A stretch of DNA of 64,000 nt from Berkiella_A sp963976875 (lineage in GTDB: Bacteria; Pseudomonadota; Gammaproteobacteria; Berkiellales; Berkiellaceae), in contig CAXBML010000004.1 of assembly GCA_963976875.1 (NCBI GenBank), forward strand, positions 121,006-185,005. The letters run 5' to 3'. This document shows, one piece after another, positions 32,829-41,431 of the stretch. The position numbers and the translations under genes are program-made. Under the pieces are notes generated by a model, which was given only the letters and a program-made list of their open reading frames with translations, did not search any database and was not told the DNA's origin. How positions within the stretch are numbered: position 1 is the stretch's first letter; the number at the start of each line of letters is the position of its first letter.

Positions 32829-35800
32829 TCAGCGACCACTTCTTCTTTTGGTTGATTTTTTTTGCTTCGCATCCGTTGGGGTCGATACTGTCGCATCAAC
32901 TGCTGCCTCAGCACTCTGGTCTGTCTGCTTCGCACCCAGTTGCCCACTACGCTCAGCAAATTGTTTTGCCGCAAAAGTCAGTGATTTTCTTGCAGTGGGT
33001 TCTGGTTTACCAGGTGTTACTTTTATATCTTCTGCAGCAACTTCGTCAAAACGCGCACGCTCTTCTTCACGCTCTTGCTTAGTACCCGTAAAGGCATCTC
33101 TGATTGACTTGAAGACGCCACCAATCGCTTTAAAAATAGAACTTAAGAGACCTTTTTTCTTAGGATCAAGTACGACCTCTTTAATTTCTGGCTTTTGCTC
33201 CGCAACATTAAGCCCAAGTGCTTGTGCACGGGCATTAACCTCAGATTGCCGTGCAGAGAATTTTTGCTCTGCTTGTACCGTTTGAGCAAGCCCGTCAACA
33301 AAGGCCGTGGCGACCTTAACAGCTTGGCCACTTACGCCTTCTACTATACTTTTAGCGCCAAACTGAATAACATTATCTGTCGCTTTATCCGCCAGACCAT
33401 GCTCGTCAGCTGTTTGCATAACCTCTTTCACGTCACGCCTGCCCATTACCTTACTAGCAACATCGTCATAAGTCATTGTTTGAGTTGATACACCATCTAC
33501 AATAGATGGTAGTAACTGCTCAGACGCTACCGCAATAACCGCCATTTTTTTATGCGCACCTGCAAACATGGTTTGCAGTGCCCGCAAATGTGGCTCACCA
33601 TTGGCATCTAGCGCAAAAACTTGACCCAATAGTTTTTGAGATTGTTTATTCAAGTTAGTTTTATGTTCATTAAATTCACTGACAGCAGTATAAAACTCTC
33701 TGGAAATACCCAGTAAAACTTGCTCTCTTTGATCAACCTGTTCTTTGTGCGCCTCAATCTTTTCATCTAAAACAGCTAGCTTGGCTTCTAATTTTTTCTG
33801 CTGCCTTTGTATTTTGTCAACCCGTTTATCGACTTTTGCTTGAGATGACAATATTTTTGCTTTGGCATTATCTCTTTCTCTCTGTGCATCTAGCTTCTTT
33901 TTGCCCAGTTTTAATACTAAAGAAGATATGTCAGACTCAAGCTGTTGCTCAGAGCTTATTTTAGCGTCATCTCGGCTTTGAGCTAATACGGGCTTGCCGC
34001 TTTCCCGCTCAATACGAAACTGTTTAATCACCTCTTCGATTTCTCGATGGTTTTGTCTATATTTTTGCAAATCTTTTTTTGAAGCCAAAATTCCGATGTT
34101 AAATGTTTTAGCATTCGCATAGCCTCGTTCTAAGATACGATGAACACCTTTTTCTGTTCCTTCATCATATGCAACTAGCTGTTTATTATACTGTTGATCA
34201 GCTTCTGCCTTTCTTACCTCATGCTCATCTTCTAACGCTCGTTTTTCTTGACTATACCACTGATCATTCGCCAGTGAGGTCTCCACATGCTTTTCATCTA
34301 GCGCCGTAAGCGCTGCTGTTATTTCCGCTCTTTTTTCGGGCGGTAATTCTTTTGCATAAAGTTCCTCTTGTGCCTGAAAAGCAGCTGCTTTTTCTTGTTC
34401 TAACTTTTCAGCCAATAATTGACGTTCAGCCACAAAGTCCGCCAAAGTTTGCTTTGCTACATCAAAAGGTGCTTGTGCCAGCTTATAAGCTTTGCGTTTT
34501 TCTTGGTGCAGACGACATAAGGCTGTAAACTCTTTATCTAAACTTGCTTTCTCTTCTTGTAATTTTTTTGCTTGTGTCGACAAGCCAACCCATTCATCTT
34601 CGTTTACCATTTGATTCAAGGCACGTTCGGCATGTAAAGTTTCTATCGCCCCACTAAATTGCTCTAACATTTTATAGTTAAAAGCAAGTGCTTCATCTTC
34701 TAGAGCCTTCACAAACACTTGTGCATTATTACCAGGCGTTTCAGTAAAAAATGTACTGCCCGGTTTGGCCGTTGTGATGGCTTTGTATACATTTTTGGCT
34801 GTATCCAGTTTGTCTAGAACGCCTTTGCTTTGATTAAACTGCTCAATAACATCAAAAATAGAATCTGGGATACGATCCTCTTCTTTTGAAGCGGTTACAA
34901 CCTCTTGCCTAGGTAAAAAGTTTGTAAAGCTATCAGCATCAAATTCTTCCGCTAATTGCTTGGGAACTTGTACTCGTGCATATTGCTCCATGTGTGCAAC
35001 ATGTTGTGAAAACACATCTTTAGCCCCGACACTTTCGCTTAATGCTTTACCTATTTTTTTACTGACTTTCTCTGCTGCCTCTTCAACTAAGCGCTGAGCT
35101 ATACCCTCATCTATAGGTTTGCTTGTTTGTACCTGAGTTTCTATGAATGTTTGAGCTGTTTTCACACCAATATGCTGCACTGCGCCTAAAATAGTTAAAT
35201 CTGAGAGCAGTTCATTAAACAGCCCGACAAAACCAATGGTATTAGAGTCAACCTGCTCTAGCTCAGCGACATTATCCACTAGAATAGACTTCATTTTTTT
35301 ACTCAAGACAACAAAATATTTATGTGCTTCTTGTGTTTTTAGTTCTTTAACTAATGGCAATATATTTTCATCAAAATATTTATCTGCAACTTTAAGCTCA
35401 CTTGCATGGTCGTGTTTGCATTTCGCTAAGGCCTCAACTCGTCTTTCTTCTAGCTCTTGTAACTGGGCTTGTATTGGTGCTTCACACGCCATAATTTCTT
35501 GTTGTTTACGACTTAACAATTCATTTTGTTCTGTTTCTAATCTTGATAACAATACAGAACACATTGCTTCTGAGCGTTTTTTTCCATCCATGGGCCCATA
35601 TTTGTGCTGGTCTTGTTTGAGCAAGACCAATACTTCGTTCTCAACGACTAATCTTTCAATTTCTTTGGCTAATTCAGTTGTTGGTTTAATCCGCCATTCA
35701 CTAATTGCTTGGGCATATCTTTTTCTAACTGTCTCAAGCCGTAATACATTATTATTTTCGATTGCAGCTGTCGGAAAATGATCGACTAATGCTTTTTGCT

Positions 35801-36512
35801 TTTTGCGATTTTCTTCTAATGCTGGTTCTGACTGACTATTTACTTTGGCAACAGGAGCTGCGATAGTTTGACGTAATTTTTCTATCTCTAACTGATGTTG
35901 GTCTTCTATTTTCTGCCTAGCAGATAAAAAGTTTTTTCTTAATTTTCCATATTCACTTGGCTCACCTTTTGTACCGTGTATCAGTTTGTTAATTTTTTGT
36001 TTCAAGGCAAATTCGGCATCTGACTCATGCGCTTTTTTCACTTTGATGTCAATATCATCTTCAATAAAATCCATACTCAAATGCATGGAAAACTCATCTC
36101 TTTTTCGTGCATACTGGGATGGATTATCTACCATGACCTGTATACGTTCAGCAATGAAAGCATCCACTTTGAATTCATTTCGTAATGTTTCAATAGCGGC
36201 TAAGTATTCTTTCTCTTTTTTTGCCAGTTTTTTAGGCTTAAGATTATCTTTATCCGCAAAATATTTTTTTTGTAATGCTTTTTTCTGCTTCAAGTATTCT
36301 GCGTTAAGTGGGATGCCAATTAAATCAAATATATCTTCTTGCATTAAACCTGATTGTAGGCCTAGAGGATCGTCATGATACTTTTGTTTGACCGCCCCCA
36401 TGCCTCGCGCACTTAGAAATAGGGCATCAAACTGCTCTTTACTCAGTGCTTGTACACCTGAAATATGAGCGGATTTTACGGCTTTATTAACTATTTGCTT
36501 TGCATTTAACAC
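32829..36512 (-). CDS. 1227-aa coiled-coil protein, candidate effector or structural protein
   Basis: I do not recognise this family. The 1227-aa protein is dominated by charged heptad-like helices (about residues 60-390, 640-760 and 840-960), with Glu/Lys/Gln/Leu-rich segments such as QAQLQELEERRVEALAKCKH. It lacks a signal peptide and typical membrane spans. Near residue 1135 an amphipathic stretch (GLLSSIFKAIGGVFKSIRDAF) could bind membranes. The tail is basic (KQKKSTKRRSGR). The start is GTG at 36512 after AAAGGTG. It is flanked by REP repeats and the motY-like gene. Large coiled-coil proteins of this kind are common among Legionellales effectors, but that role is only inferred. Confidence 0.72.
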   Translation of the reverse strand: MLNAKQIVNKAVKSAHISGVQALSKEQFDALFLSARGMGAVKQKYHDDPLGLQSGLMQEDIFDLIGIPLNAEYLKQKKALQKKYFADKDNLKPKKLAKKEKEYLAAIETLRNEFKVDAFIAERIQVMVDNPSQYARKRDEFSMHLSMDFIEDDIDIKVKKAHESDAEFALKQKINKLIHGTKGEPSEYGKLRKNFLSARQKIEDQHQLEIEKLRQTIAAPVAKVNSQSEPALEENRKKQKALVDHFPTAAIENNNVLRLETVRKRYAQAISEWRIKPTTELAKEIERLVVENEVLVLLKQDQHKYGPMDGKKRSEAMCSVLLSRLETEQNELLSRKQQEIMACEAPIQAQLQELEERRVEALAKCKHDHASELKVADKYFDENILPLVKELKTQEAHKYFVVLSKKMKSILVDNVAELEQVDSNTIGFVGLFNELLSDLTILGAVQHIGVKTAQTFIETQVQTSKPIDEGIAQRLVEEAAEKVSKKIGKALSESVGAKDVFSQHVAHMEQYARVQVPKQLAEEFDADSFTNFLPRQEVVTASKEEDRIPDSIFDVIEQFNQSKGVLDKLDTAKNVYKAITTAKPGSTFFTETPGNNAQVFVKALEDEALAFNYKMLEQFSGAIETLHAERALNQMVNEDEWVGLSTQAKKLQEEKASLDKEFTALCRLHQEKRKAYKLAQAPFDVAKQTLADFVAERQLLAEKLEQEKAAAFQAQEELYAKELPPEKRAEITAALTALDEKHVETSLANDQWYSQEKRALEDEHEVRKAEADQQYNKQLVAYDEGTEKGVHRILERGYANAKTFNIGILASKKDLQKYRQNHREIEEVIKQFRIERESGKPVLAQSRDDAKISSEQQLESDISSLVLKLGKKKLDAQRERDNAKAKILSSQAKVDKRVDKIQRQQKKLEAKLAVLDEKIEAHKEQVDQREQVLLGISREFYTAVSEFNEHKTNLNKQSQKLLGQVFALDANGEPHLRALQTMFAGAHKKMAVIAVASEQLLPSIVDGVSTQTMTYDDVASKVMGRRDVKEVMQTADEHGLADKATDNVIQFGAKSIVEGVSGQAVKVATAFVDGLAQTVQAEQKFSARQSEVNARAQALGLNVAEQKPEIKEVVLDPKKKGLLSSIFKAIGGVFKSIRDAFTGTKQEREEERARFDEVAAEDIKVTPGKPEPTARKSLTFAAKQFAERSGQLGAKQTDQSAEAAVDATVSTPTDAKQKKSTKRRSGR

Positions 36513-36643
36513 AGCTGGACACCTTTATTTCTTGAAGAACGATTAAAGGTAAGACAAAGAATTAGGCTGAAAGTTCATTGACCTATCAGCCTGTCTTGTG
36601 TTTTGTATTTTGTAAGAGGAGTATGGTATTGAGTCAGTATGGA

Positions 36644-37522
36644 TTAGCGGTAGAGCTTTAACTCAACTCGTCTATTTTTAGCGCGACCTTCTTTAGTCTT
36701 ATTGGGCGCGATGGGCATCCGATCGCTGTAACCTTTGAGGGTGAATATGTCTGGATCCACACCGCCTTCCATAACCATATAATCTTTAACGGCCCACATC
36801 CTTTCATTGGCCAGCTGACGATTAATTAAGTATCCGCCTTTACTATCCGAATGCCCAGTAAGATTAATTCTATAGATATTTTCATCGCTATTGACATATT
36901 CAATAATAGAATCGAGCTTTTTTTTCGCCTCTTCTGGTAAAGCCAAGCTACCGCTATAAAAGAAAAATGTGGACTTTTTTACTTTTTTGTAAGGATAAAG
37001 CACTAATTCATCTACACATTGTAAGTAGTTTTGATAGGTTTTCTGAAAGCCTGCTGAAGATAAAACAACACGGTCATCCGGGGCTTGAGTCGCATTATCA
37101 ATTCTAATGTAAGGTTCTCGTCCTTCTGCTAATGCTCCGAGCATTTCATAGCTGGTTAATTTGGTTAAATGTATGGGTTTATTGCTAGCACTGACTTTAA
37201 CTGAAGCTAATGTTTTATTGACGGTCCCACCATGCTGTTTTGTTTTCCACTTAGGGCTAGAATCAATAATTTTTGCTTTTTTGGCTTTAAATTGCTTTAT
37301 AATAGTTTCTAAGGTGAAAGTTTGTCTCTCCCCGGCCTTAGTTTCAAATATGGCGACGCCATAGCCAGGAATTTTATGCTTCATCGTGCATTGCAGCTTA
37401 CTACTACTTAGCTCCCATTTGGCGTGATCAAAGGGCGCTTGATAGATTTTAGCCTGTATTGTAAATGGTATTAGCATTAAACAAGCCAAACAGGTGAAAA
37501 TACTGTAAATTTGTTTTAACAT
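36644..37522 (-). CDS. MotY-like OmpA-family protein
   Basis: 292-aa exported protein. Signal peptide about residues 1-24 (cleavage near IQA-KIY). The N-terminal region begins YQAPFDHAKWELSSSKLQC and continues IPGYGVAIFETKAGE, the MotY pattern. A C-terminal OmpA-like domain (about 180-290) has LTGHSDSKGGYLINRQLANER and KNRRVELKLYR for peptidoglycan binding. MotY forms the T-ring of flagellar motors in Vibrio and Pseudomonas, but no flagellar gene is in view. The motY/pyrC/rnt neighbourhood matches Pseudomonas. It is divergent from pyrC, with 55 nt between start codons. Confidence 0.85.
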   Translation of the reverse strand: MLKQIYSIFTCLACLMLIPFTIQAKIYQAPFDHAKWELSSSKLQCTMKHKIPGYGVAIFETKAGERQTFTLETIIKQFKAKKAKIIDSSPKWKTKQHGGTVNKTLASVKVSASNKPIHLTKLTSYEMLGALAEGREPYIRIDNATQAPDDRVVLSSAGFQKTYQNYLQCVDELVLYPYKKVKKSTFFFYSGSLALPEEAKKKLDSIIEYVNSDENIYRINLTGHSDSKGGYLINRQLANERMWAVKDYMVMEGGVDPDIFTLKGYSDRMPIAPNKTKEGRAKNRRVELKLYR

Positions 37523-37577
37523 AAGCCAAGCAATTTTTTATAGTCCTATTAATTACTATAGCCAACAATGATGTGAT

Positions 37578-38612
37578 ATGAGAGAAATTACCATAATTCA
37601 GCCAGACGACTGGCACTGCCATTTGCGCGATGGTGAATATTTAACCAGAACTGTACCAGATACTGCATCTCAATTCAGACGTGCTATCGTCATGCCTAAT
37701 TTGGCGGTACCCATCACCACAGCCAATGCGGCCAAGCAATATAAACAACGTATCATGGCCCATATTCCAGAAGGCGTGGATTTTGATCCCCTGATGACTT
37801 TATATTTAACCGATCAAACAAAAGCACAACATATCTTAGATGCGAAAAAAAGCGGGATCGTATATGGTGCTAAGCTTTATCCTAAAGGCGCCACAACCCA
37901 TTCTGAAGCCGGCGTGACAAGAATTGAAAAGATGTATCATACTTTTGAATCTATGAGTGAACATCATTTGCCTTTACTCATCCATGGTGAAGTCAATGAT
38001 CCGGACATTGATATTTTTGATAAAGAAAAACATTTCATCGATAAAGTCTTAAGCCAAATTGTTAAAAATTTTTCTAGTTTAAAAATTGTATTGGAACATA
38101 TCACGACAAAAGAAGCTGTTGATTTTATCACGGAGGCACCAGATAATGTCGCAGCCACGATTACCCCGCATCATTTAATGTATGACCGCAATAAAATTCT
38201 CCAAGGCGGCATAAAGCCTCATTACTACTGTCTACCCATTCTAAAAAGACGCGAACACAAACTAGCTCTGATAAATGCGGCGACCAGTGGCAATCCTAAG
38301 TTTTTCCTCGGCACGGATAGCGCCCCACACTCTATTGCTCGAAAAGAGTCTAGTTGCGGTTGTGCGGGCATATACAATGCTGTCGCAGCAATAGAATTTT
38401 ATACGGAAGTATTCGCACACGCAGGCAAGCTCAATAAACTAGAGGCTTTTTCCAGCCTCCATGGTCCAGGCTTTTACGGATTAGCCCCAAATATAAATAC
38501 GATGACATTACGAGAAGAGCCTATGCATATTCCCGAAACGATCCGCTTTGGAGAGGAAATCCTACAACCGATGAGAAGTGGTCAAACTGTATCTTGGCAA
38601 ATTGTCAAATGA
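37578..38612 (+). CDS. pyrC: Dihydroorotase
   Basis: 344-aa zinc enzyme of pyrimidine synthesis (carbamoyl-aspartate to dihydroorotate), E. coli-type class. Metal ligands are in DDWHCHLRDGEYL. The carbamylated Lys segment is YGAKLYPKGATTHSEAGV, LIHGEVNDPDIDIFDKE and VLEHITTKEAVDFI follow, and the catalytic Asp lies in GTDSAPHSIARKESSCGCAG. The length is typical (E. coli 348 aa). The stop overlaps the rnt start as ATGA. Confidence 0.97.
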   Translation: MREITIIQPDDWHCHLRDGEYLTRTVPDTASQFRRAIVMPNLAVPITTANAAKQYKQRIMAHIPEGVDFDPLMTLYLTDQTKAQHILDAKKSGIVYGAKLYPKGATTHSEAGVTRIEKMYHTFESMSEHHLPLLIHGEVNDPDIDIFDKEKHFIDKVLSQIVKNFSSLKIVLEHITTKEAVDFITEAPDNVAATITPHHLMYDRNKILQGGIKPHYYCLPILKRREHKLALINAATSGNPKFFLGTDSAPHSIARKESSCGCAGIYNAVAAIEFYTEVFAHAGKLNKLEAFSSLHGPGFYGLAPNINTMTLREEPMHIPETIRFGEEILQPMRSGQTVSWQIVK

Positions 38613-39208
38613 GCAAAATATCCCAGCGTTTTAGAGAATTTCTCCCTATAGTGGTCGATGTAGAAACAGGCGGCGTCAATCCACAAACAGACGCCTTGTT
38701 AGAACTGGCAGCGGTTAGCCTTAAAATGGATGACCAGGGCGTCATATCGCCTGATAAGCAATATCATTACCATATTTTGCCCTTTAAAGGAGCCAATTTG
38801 GATCCTGTCTCGCTGAACATCAATAAAATTGATCCATTCCATCCTTTTCGTTTTGCGATATCAGAAGAGGAAGCCCTCAACGATCTTTTTCCAAAAATCA
38901 AAAAAGAGTGCAAAGTGAAAAACTGCCAACGCGCTGTATTGGTCGGACATAATGCTTGGTTTGATTTACACTTTTTGCAAGCCGCTCAAAAACGCTGTCG
39001 CATCGAAAAGTCACCCTTTCATCGCTTCACCTCTTTCGATACCGCAACGCTCAGTGCACTTGTCTACGGCCAAACTGTGCTAGCGAAAGCCTTACAAAAA
39101 GCAAAGCTACCCTATGCAATGGATTCAGCACATTCCGCTCTATATGATACTGAACGTACGGCAGAATTATTTTGCAAAATAGTGAATGAAACTCAGGTAC
39201 CTTTGTAA
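38609..39208 (+). CDS. rnt: Ribonuclease T
   Basis: 199-aa DEDD-family 3'-5' exoribonuclease that trims tRNA and other stable RNA ends. Catalytic residues are in VVDVETGGVNPQTDALLELA (Asp, Glu), LVGHNAWFDLHFL (Asp) and MDSAHSALYDTERTAELF (His, Asp). The ATG at 38609, in an ATGA overlap with pyrC, is preferred over an upstream TTG. pyrC-rnt adjacency is conserved in Pseudomonas. Confidence 0.95.
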   Translation: MSKISQRFREFLPIVVDVETGGVNPQTDALLELAAVSLKMDDQGVISPDKQYHYHILPFKGANLDPVSLNINKIDPFHPFRFAISEEEALNDLFPKIKKECKVKNCQRAVLVGHNAWFDLHFLQAAQKRCRIEKSPFHRFTSFDTATLSALVYGQTVLAKALQKAKLPYAMDSAHSALYDTERTAELFCKIVNETQVPL

Positions 39209-39262
39209 AATTTAATTGCATTTAAGTTACAAATTGAGGCGAGATAAAAATGTGTGTGATAA

Positions 39263-39428
39263 GCGGACCGAATCAGTCCCTCTCACATGCTGGGAGAGGT
39301 TGGTTTACAAAGCTATAGCGCAGTATGCTCAGTGAGGGCTACTTAATGATTCTCTTGCTTAAACAACCCTCACCAGGCCTTTGGCCGCCCTCTCCAGTAT
39401 TGGGAGAGGGAAAGATTCGCTTTGCTCA
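39263..39428. repeat. MITE-like intergenic element, copy 2
   Basis: Homologous to 7914-8090. The left end GAATCAGTCCCTCTC with a decayed inner palindrome, and the right end CAGTATTGGGAGAGGGAAAG then GATTCGCTTTGCTC, are inverted. The interior shares GTGAGGGCTAC and AACCCTCACCAGG. It fills most of the 292-nt gap between the convergent rnt and peroxiredoxin genes. Confidence 0.72.
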
Positions 39429-39500
39429 TCTAATAATGACCAAATAAAGGAACGTTCAGAGTTGAGCCAAAATTGGTCAAATATGGACGTTCCCCTGATA

Positions 39501-40106
39501 CTACAGCTTACCTTGGTGGCCTTCTAAGTAACTTGCTACGCCTTCAGAAGTGGCTTTCATGCCTTCGTCACCTTTTTGCCAGCCAGCAGGACAGACTTCG
39601 CCATGTTCTTCATGGAATTGTAATGCATCAACGACGCGTAATAATTCATCCATGTTACGACCTAATGGCAAGTCATTCACAACTTGAGAGCGAACAACGC
39701 CTTCTTTATCAATTAAGAATGTAGCACGAAAAGCCACGCCTGCTTCCGGATGTTCCACCCCATAAGCTTGACAAATAGCATGATTCACGTCAGCGACCAA
39801 TGTGTAATCCAATTTACCAATGCCGCCGTCGTTACGTGCTGTATTGCGCCATGCATTATGCGTAAATTGCGAATCAATGGATACACCTATCACTTCAACG
39901 TTCTTTTCTTTGAATTGTGCAATGCGATTGTTTAATGCAATCAATTCTGAAGGACAAACAAAGGTAAAATCTAAGGGATAGAAAAAGACTAAACCATATT
40001 TGCCTTTAATCTCGCTAGATAATTTAAAATCATTTTTGATTTCGCCATTTGCTAAAACAGCAGCACTGACAAAATCAGGGGCTTTACGAGTAACTAAAAC
40101 AGTCAT
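39501..40106 (-). CDS. 2-Cys peroxiredoxin (AhpC/TSA family)
   Basis: 201-aa thiol peroxidase that reduces hydrogen peroxide and organic peroxides. The peroxidatic Cys51 is in FYPLDFTFVCPSE, and the resolving Cys172 is in HGEVCPAGWQKGDEG, so it is a typical 2-Cys enzyme. DSQFTHNAWRN and AFRATFLIDKEGVV are family motifs. The ATG at 40106 follows GGAGAG; an in-frame TTG upstream overlaps that site. grxD lies 76 nt upstream on the same strand and sodB is divergent from it, making an oxidative-stress gene group. Confidence 0.96.
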   Translation of the reverse strand: MTVLVTRKAPDFVSAAVLANGEIKNDFKLSSEIKGKYGLVFFYPLDFTFVCPSELIALNNRIAQFKEKNVEVIGVSIDSQFTHNAWRNTARNDGGIGKLDYTLVADVNHAICQAYGVEHPEAGVAFRATFLIDKEGVVRSQVVNDLPLGRNMDELLRVVDALQFHEEHGEVCPAGWQKGDEGMKATSEGVASYLEGHQGKL

Positions 40107-40182
40107 ATTTCTCTCCAAAAATTATATGCTTAATCTATTTAATAGCGAAACTTAATTAGCGTGCATTATGTTAGCACGTCTA

Positions 40183-40533
40183 TTATTCTGATGCTTCCGC
40201 AGTTTGCATTTTATCGCCCACAACACCAGCAGCTTGTAATTGCTGCTGCAATTCTTCATTTTCAAACATTTCGGTAATAATGTCACAACCACCGATTAGC
40301 TCACCTTTGAGATAAAGCTGAGGAAAAGTAGGCCAGTTAGCATAAATCGGCAATGTCTGCCTAATATCTTGATTTTCTAAAATATTTACGTAGCTAAAAT
40401 TGGCACTGCATAATTTCAATATTTGTACGACTTGACCAGAAAAACCACACTGAGGAAACTGGGGGGTACCCTTCATATACAAAAGTAAGTCGTTATTTTC
40501 AATTTGCTGTTTAATGCGAGCTAAGGTATCCAT
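40183..40533 (-). CDS. grxD: Monothiol glutaredoxin Grx4 type
   Basis: 116-aa CGFS-type glutaredoxin that binds and transfers [2Fe-2S] clusters with glutathione. The active site is QCGFSGQ with Cys29 after LLYMKGTPQFP. ANWPTFPQLYLKGELIGGCDII is the conserved glutathione-binding part. The ATG at 40533 follows a GGAG site; a TTG nine bases earlier overlaps it. It lies beside the peroxiredoxin gene, as in Pseudomonas. Confidence 0.96.
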   Translation of the reverse strand: MDTLARIKQQIENNDLLLYMKGTPQFPQCGFSGQVVQILKLCSANFSYVNILENQDIRQTLPIYANWPTFPQLYLKGELIGGCDIITEMFENEELQQQLQAAGVVGDKMQTAEASE

Positions 40534-40719
40534 AATCTCCAATCTTCTCTTTTAAGTTAATACCGGTGCCTATTGTATGCATTTTAACCCACATTTTATA
40601 TAGCTCTTGCGATATCAGTGCACCAAAGGATAGACTGTGGCATAAATTTTTGTCCAAAATCACTTATATATCCAAATTACAACAATAAAAACATATTTGA
40701 CTAACTTAAGGAGTTGATA

Positions 40720-41301
40720 ATGACAATTACATTTCCAAATCTACCTTACGCAGAAGATGCTTTAGAGCCACATATTTCTAAAGAAACGATTGGATTCCAT
40801 TATGGTAAACATCACCGTACTTACTTCGATAATCTCACGAAAATGATTGACGGTACCGAGCATGCAGATAAATCCTTAGAAGAAATCATCAAGACCACGT
40901 CTGGCGGCATTTTTAATAATGCAGCTCAAATATGGAACCATACCTTCTATTGGAACTGCTTAAAGCCTCAAGGTGGCGGAGAACCCACGGGCGCATTAGC
41001 TAAGGCCATCGATAAAGCTTTTGGTTCTTTTGCCGAGTTTAAAGAAAAATTCACCCAGACTTCTATCACAACATTTGGTTCAGGTTGGGGATGGTTAGTA
41101 CAAAATACAGACGGTAGTTTAGAGCTTGTTAGCACATCTAATGCACAGTGCCCACTAACTCAAAATCAAACCGCTTTATTAACCTGCGATGTTTGGGAAC
41201 ATGCTTATTATATTGATTATAGAAATGCACGACCTAAGTATCTTGAAAACTTCTGGCAACTAGTCAATTGGGACTTTGTTAGCAGCCAGTTTAAAGGTTA
41301 A
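40720..41301 (+). CDS. sodB: Superoxide dismutase [Fe]
   Basis: 193-aa iron/manganese superoxide dismutase that removes superoxide in the cytosol. Metal ligands are His in HYGKHHRTYFDNL, His in QIWNHTFYWNC, and Asp/His in DVWEHAYYIDY. AQIWNHTFYWNCL and FGSGWGWLV resemble the Fe type. ATG at 40720 follows AAGGAG with good spacing. It is divergent from grxD, with a 186-nt gap. Confidence 0.96.
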   Translation: MTITFPNLPYAEDALEPHISKETIGFHYGKHHRTYFDNLTKMIDGTEHADKSLEEIIKTTSGGIFNNAAQIWNHTFYWNCLKPQGGGEPTGALAKAIDKAFGSFAEFKEKFTQTSITTFGSGWGWLVQNTDGSLELVSTSNAQCPLTQNQTALLTCDVWEHAYYIDYRNARPKYLENFWQLVNWDFVSSQFKG

Positions 41302-41320
41302 ATTTAATAAGATAAGCCTT

Positions 41321-41397
41321 TTGCCTCTCCCAACCTTGGGAGAGGATCACCGAAGACTAAGTGAGAGTTAAAAGTGACATCCCCAACCTCACTGAAT
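41321..41397. repeat. Partial MITE-like element, copy 3
   Basis: CCTCTCCCAACCTTGGGAG palindrome (about 41323-41342) followed by diverged interior sequence AAGTGAGAGTT and CCAACCTCACTGAATC. It looks like one half of the element at 7914-8090. It lies between sodB and argD. Confidence 0.55.
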
Positions 41398-41431
41398 CTT
41401 CTTTCATACTGACAGGTACTAAGCTCAAAAA

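Noticed and set aside
35236..35781. 181-codon plus-strand frame rich in Ser, Leu and Cys
   Set aside because: It is antisense to the coiled-coil gene; its composition is the mirror of Glu/Lys codons and no ribosome site is present.
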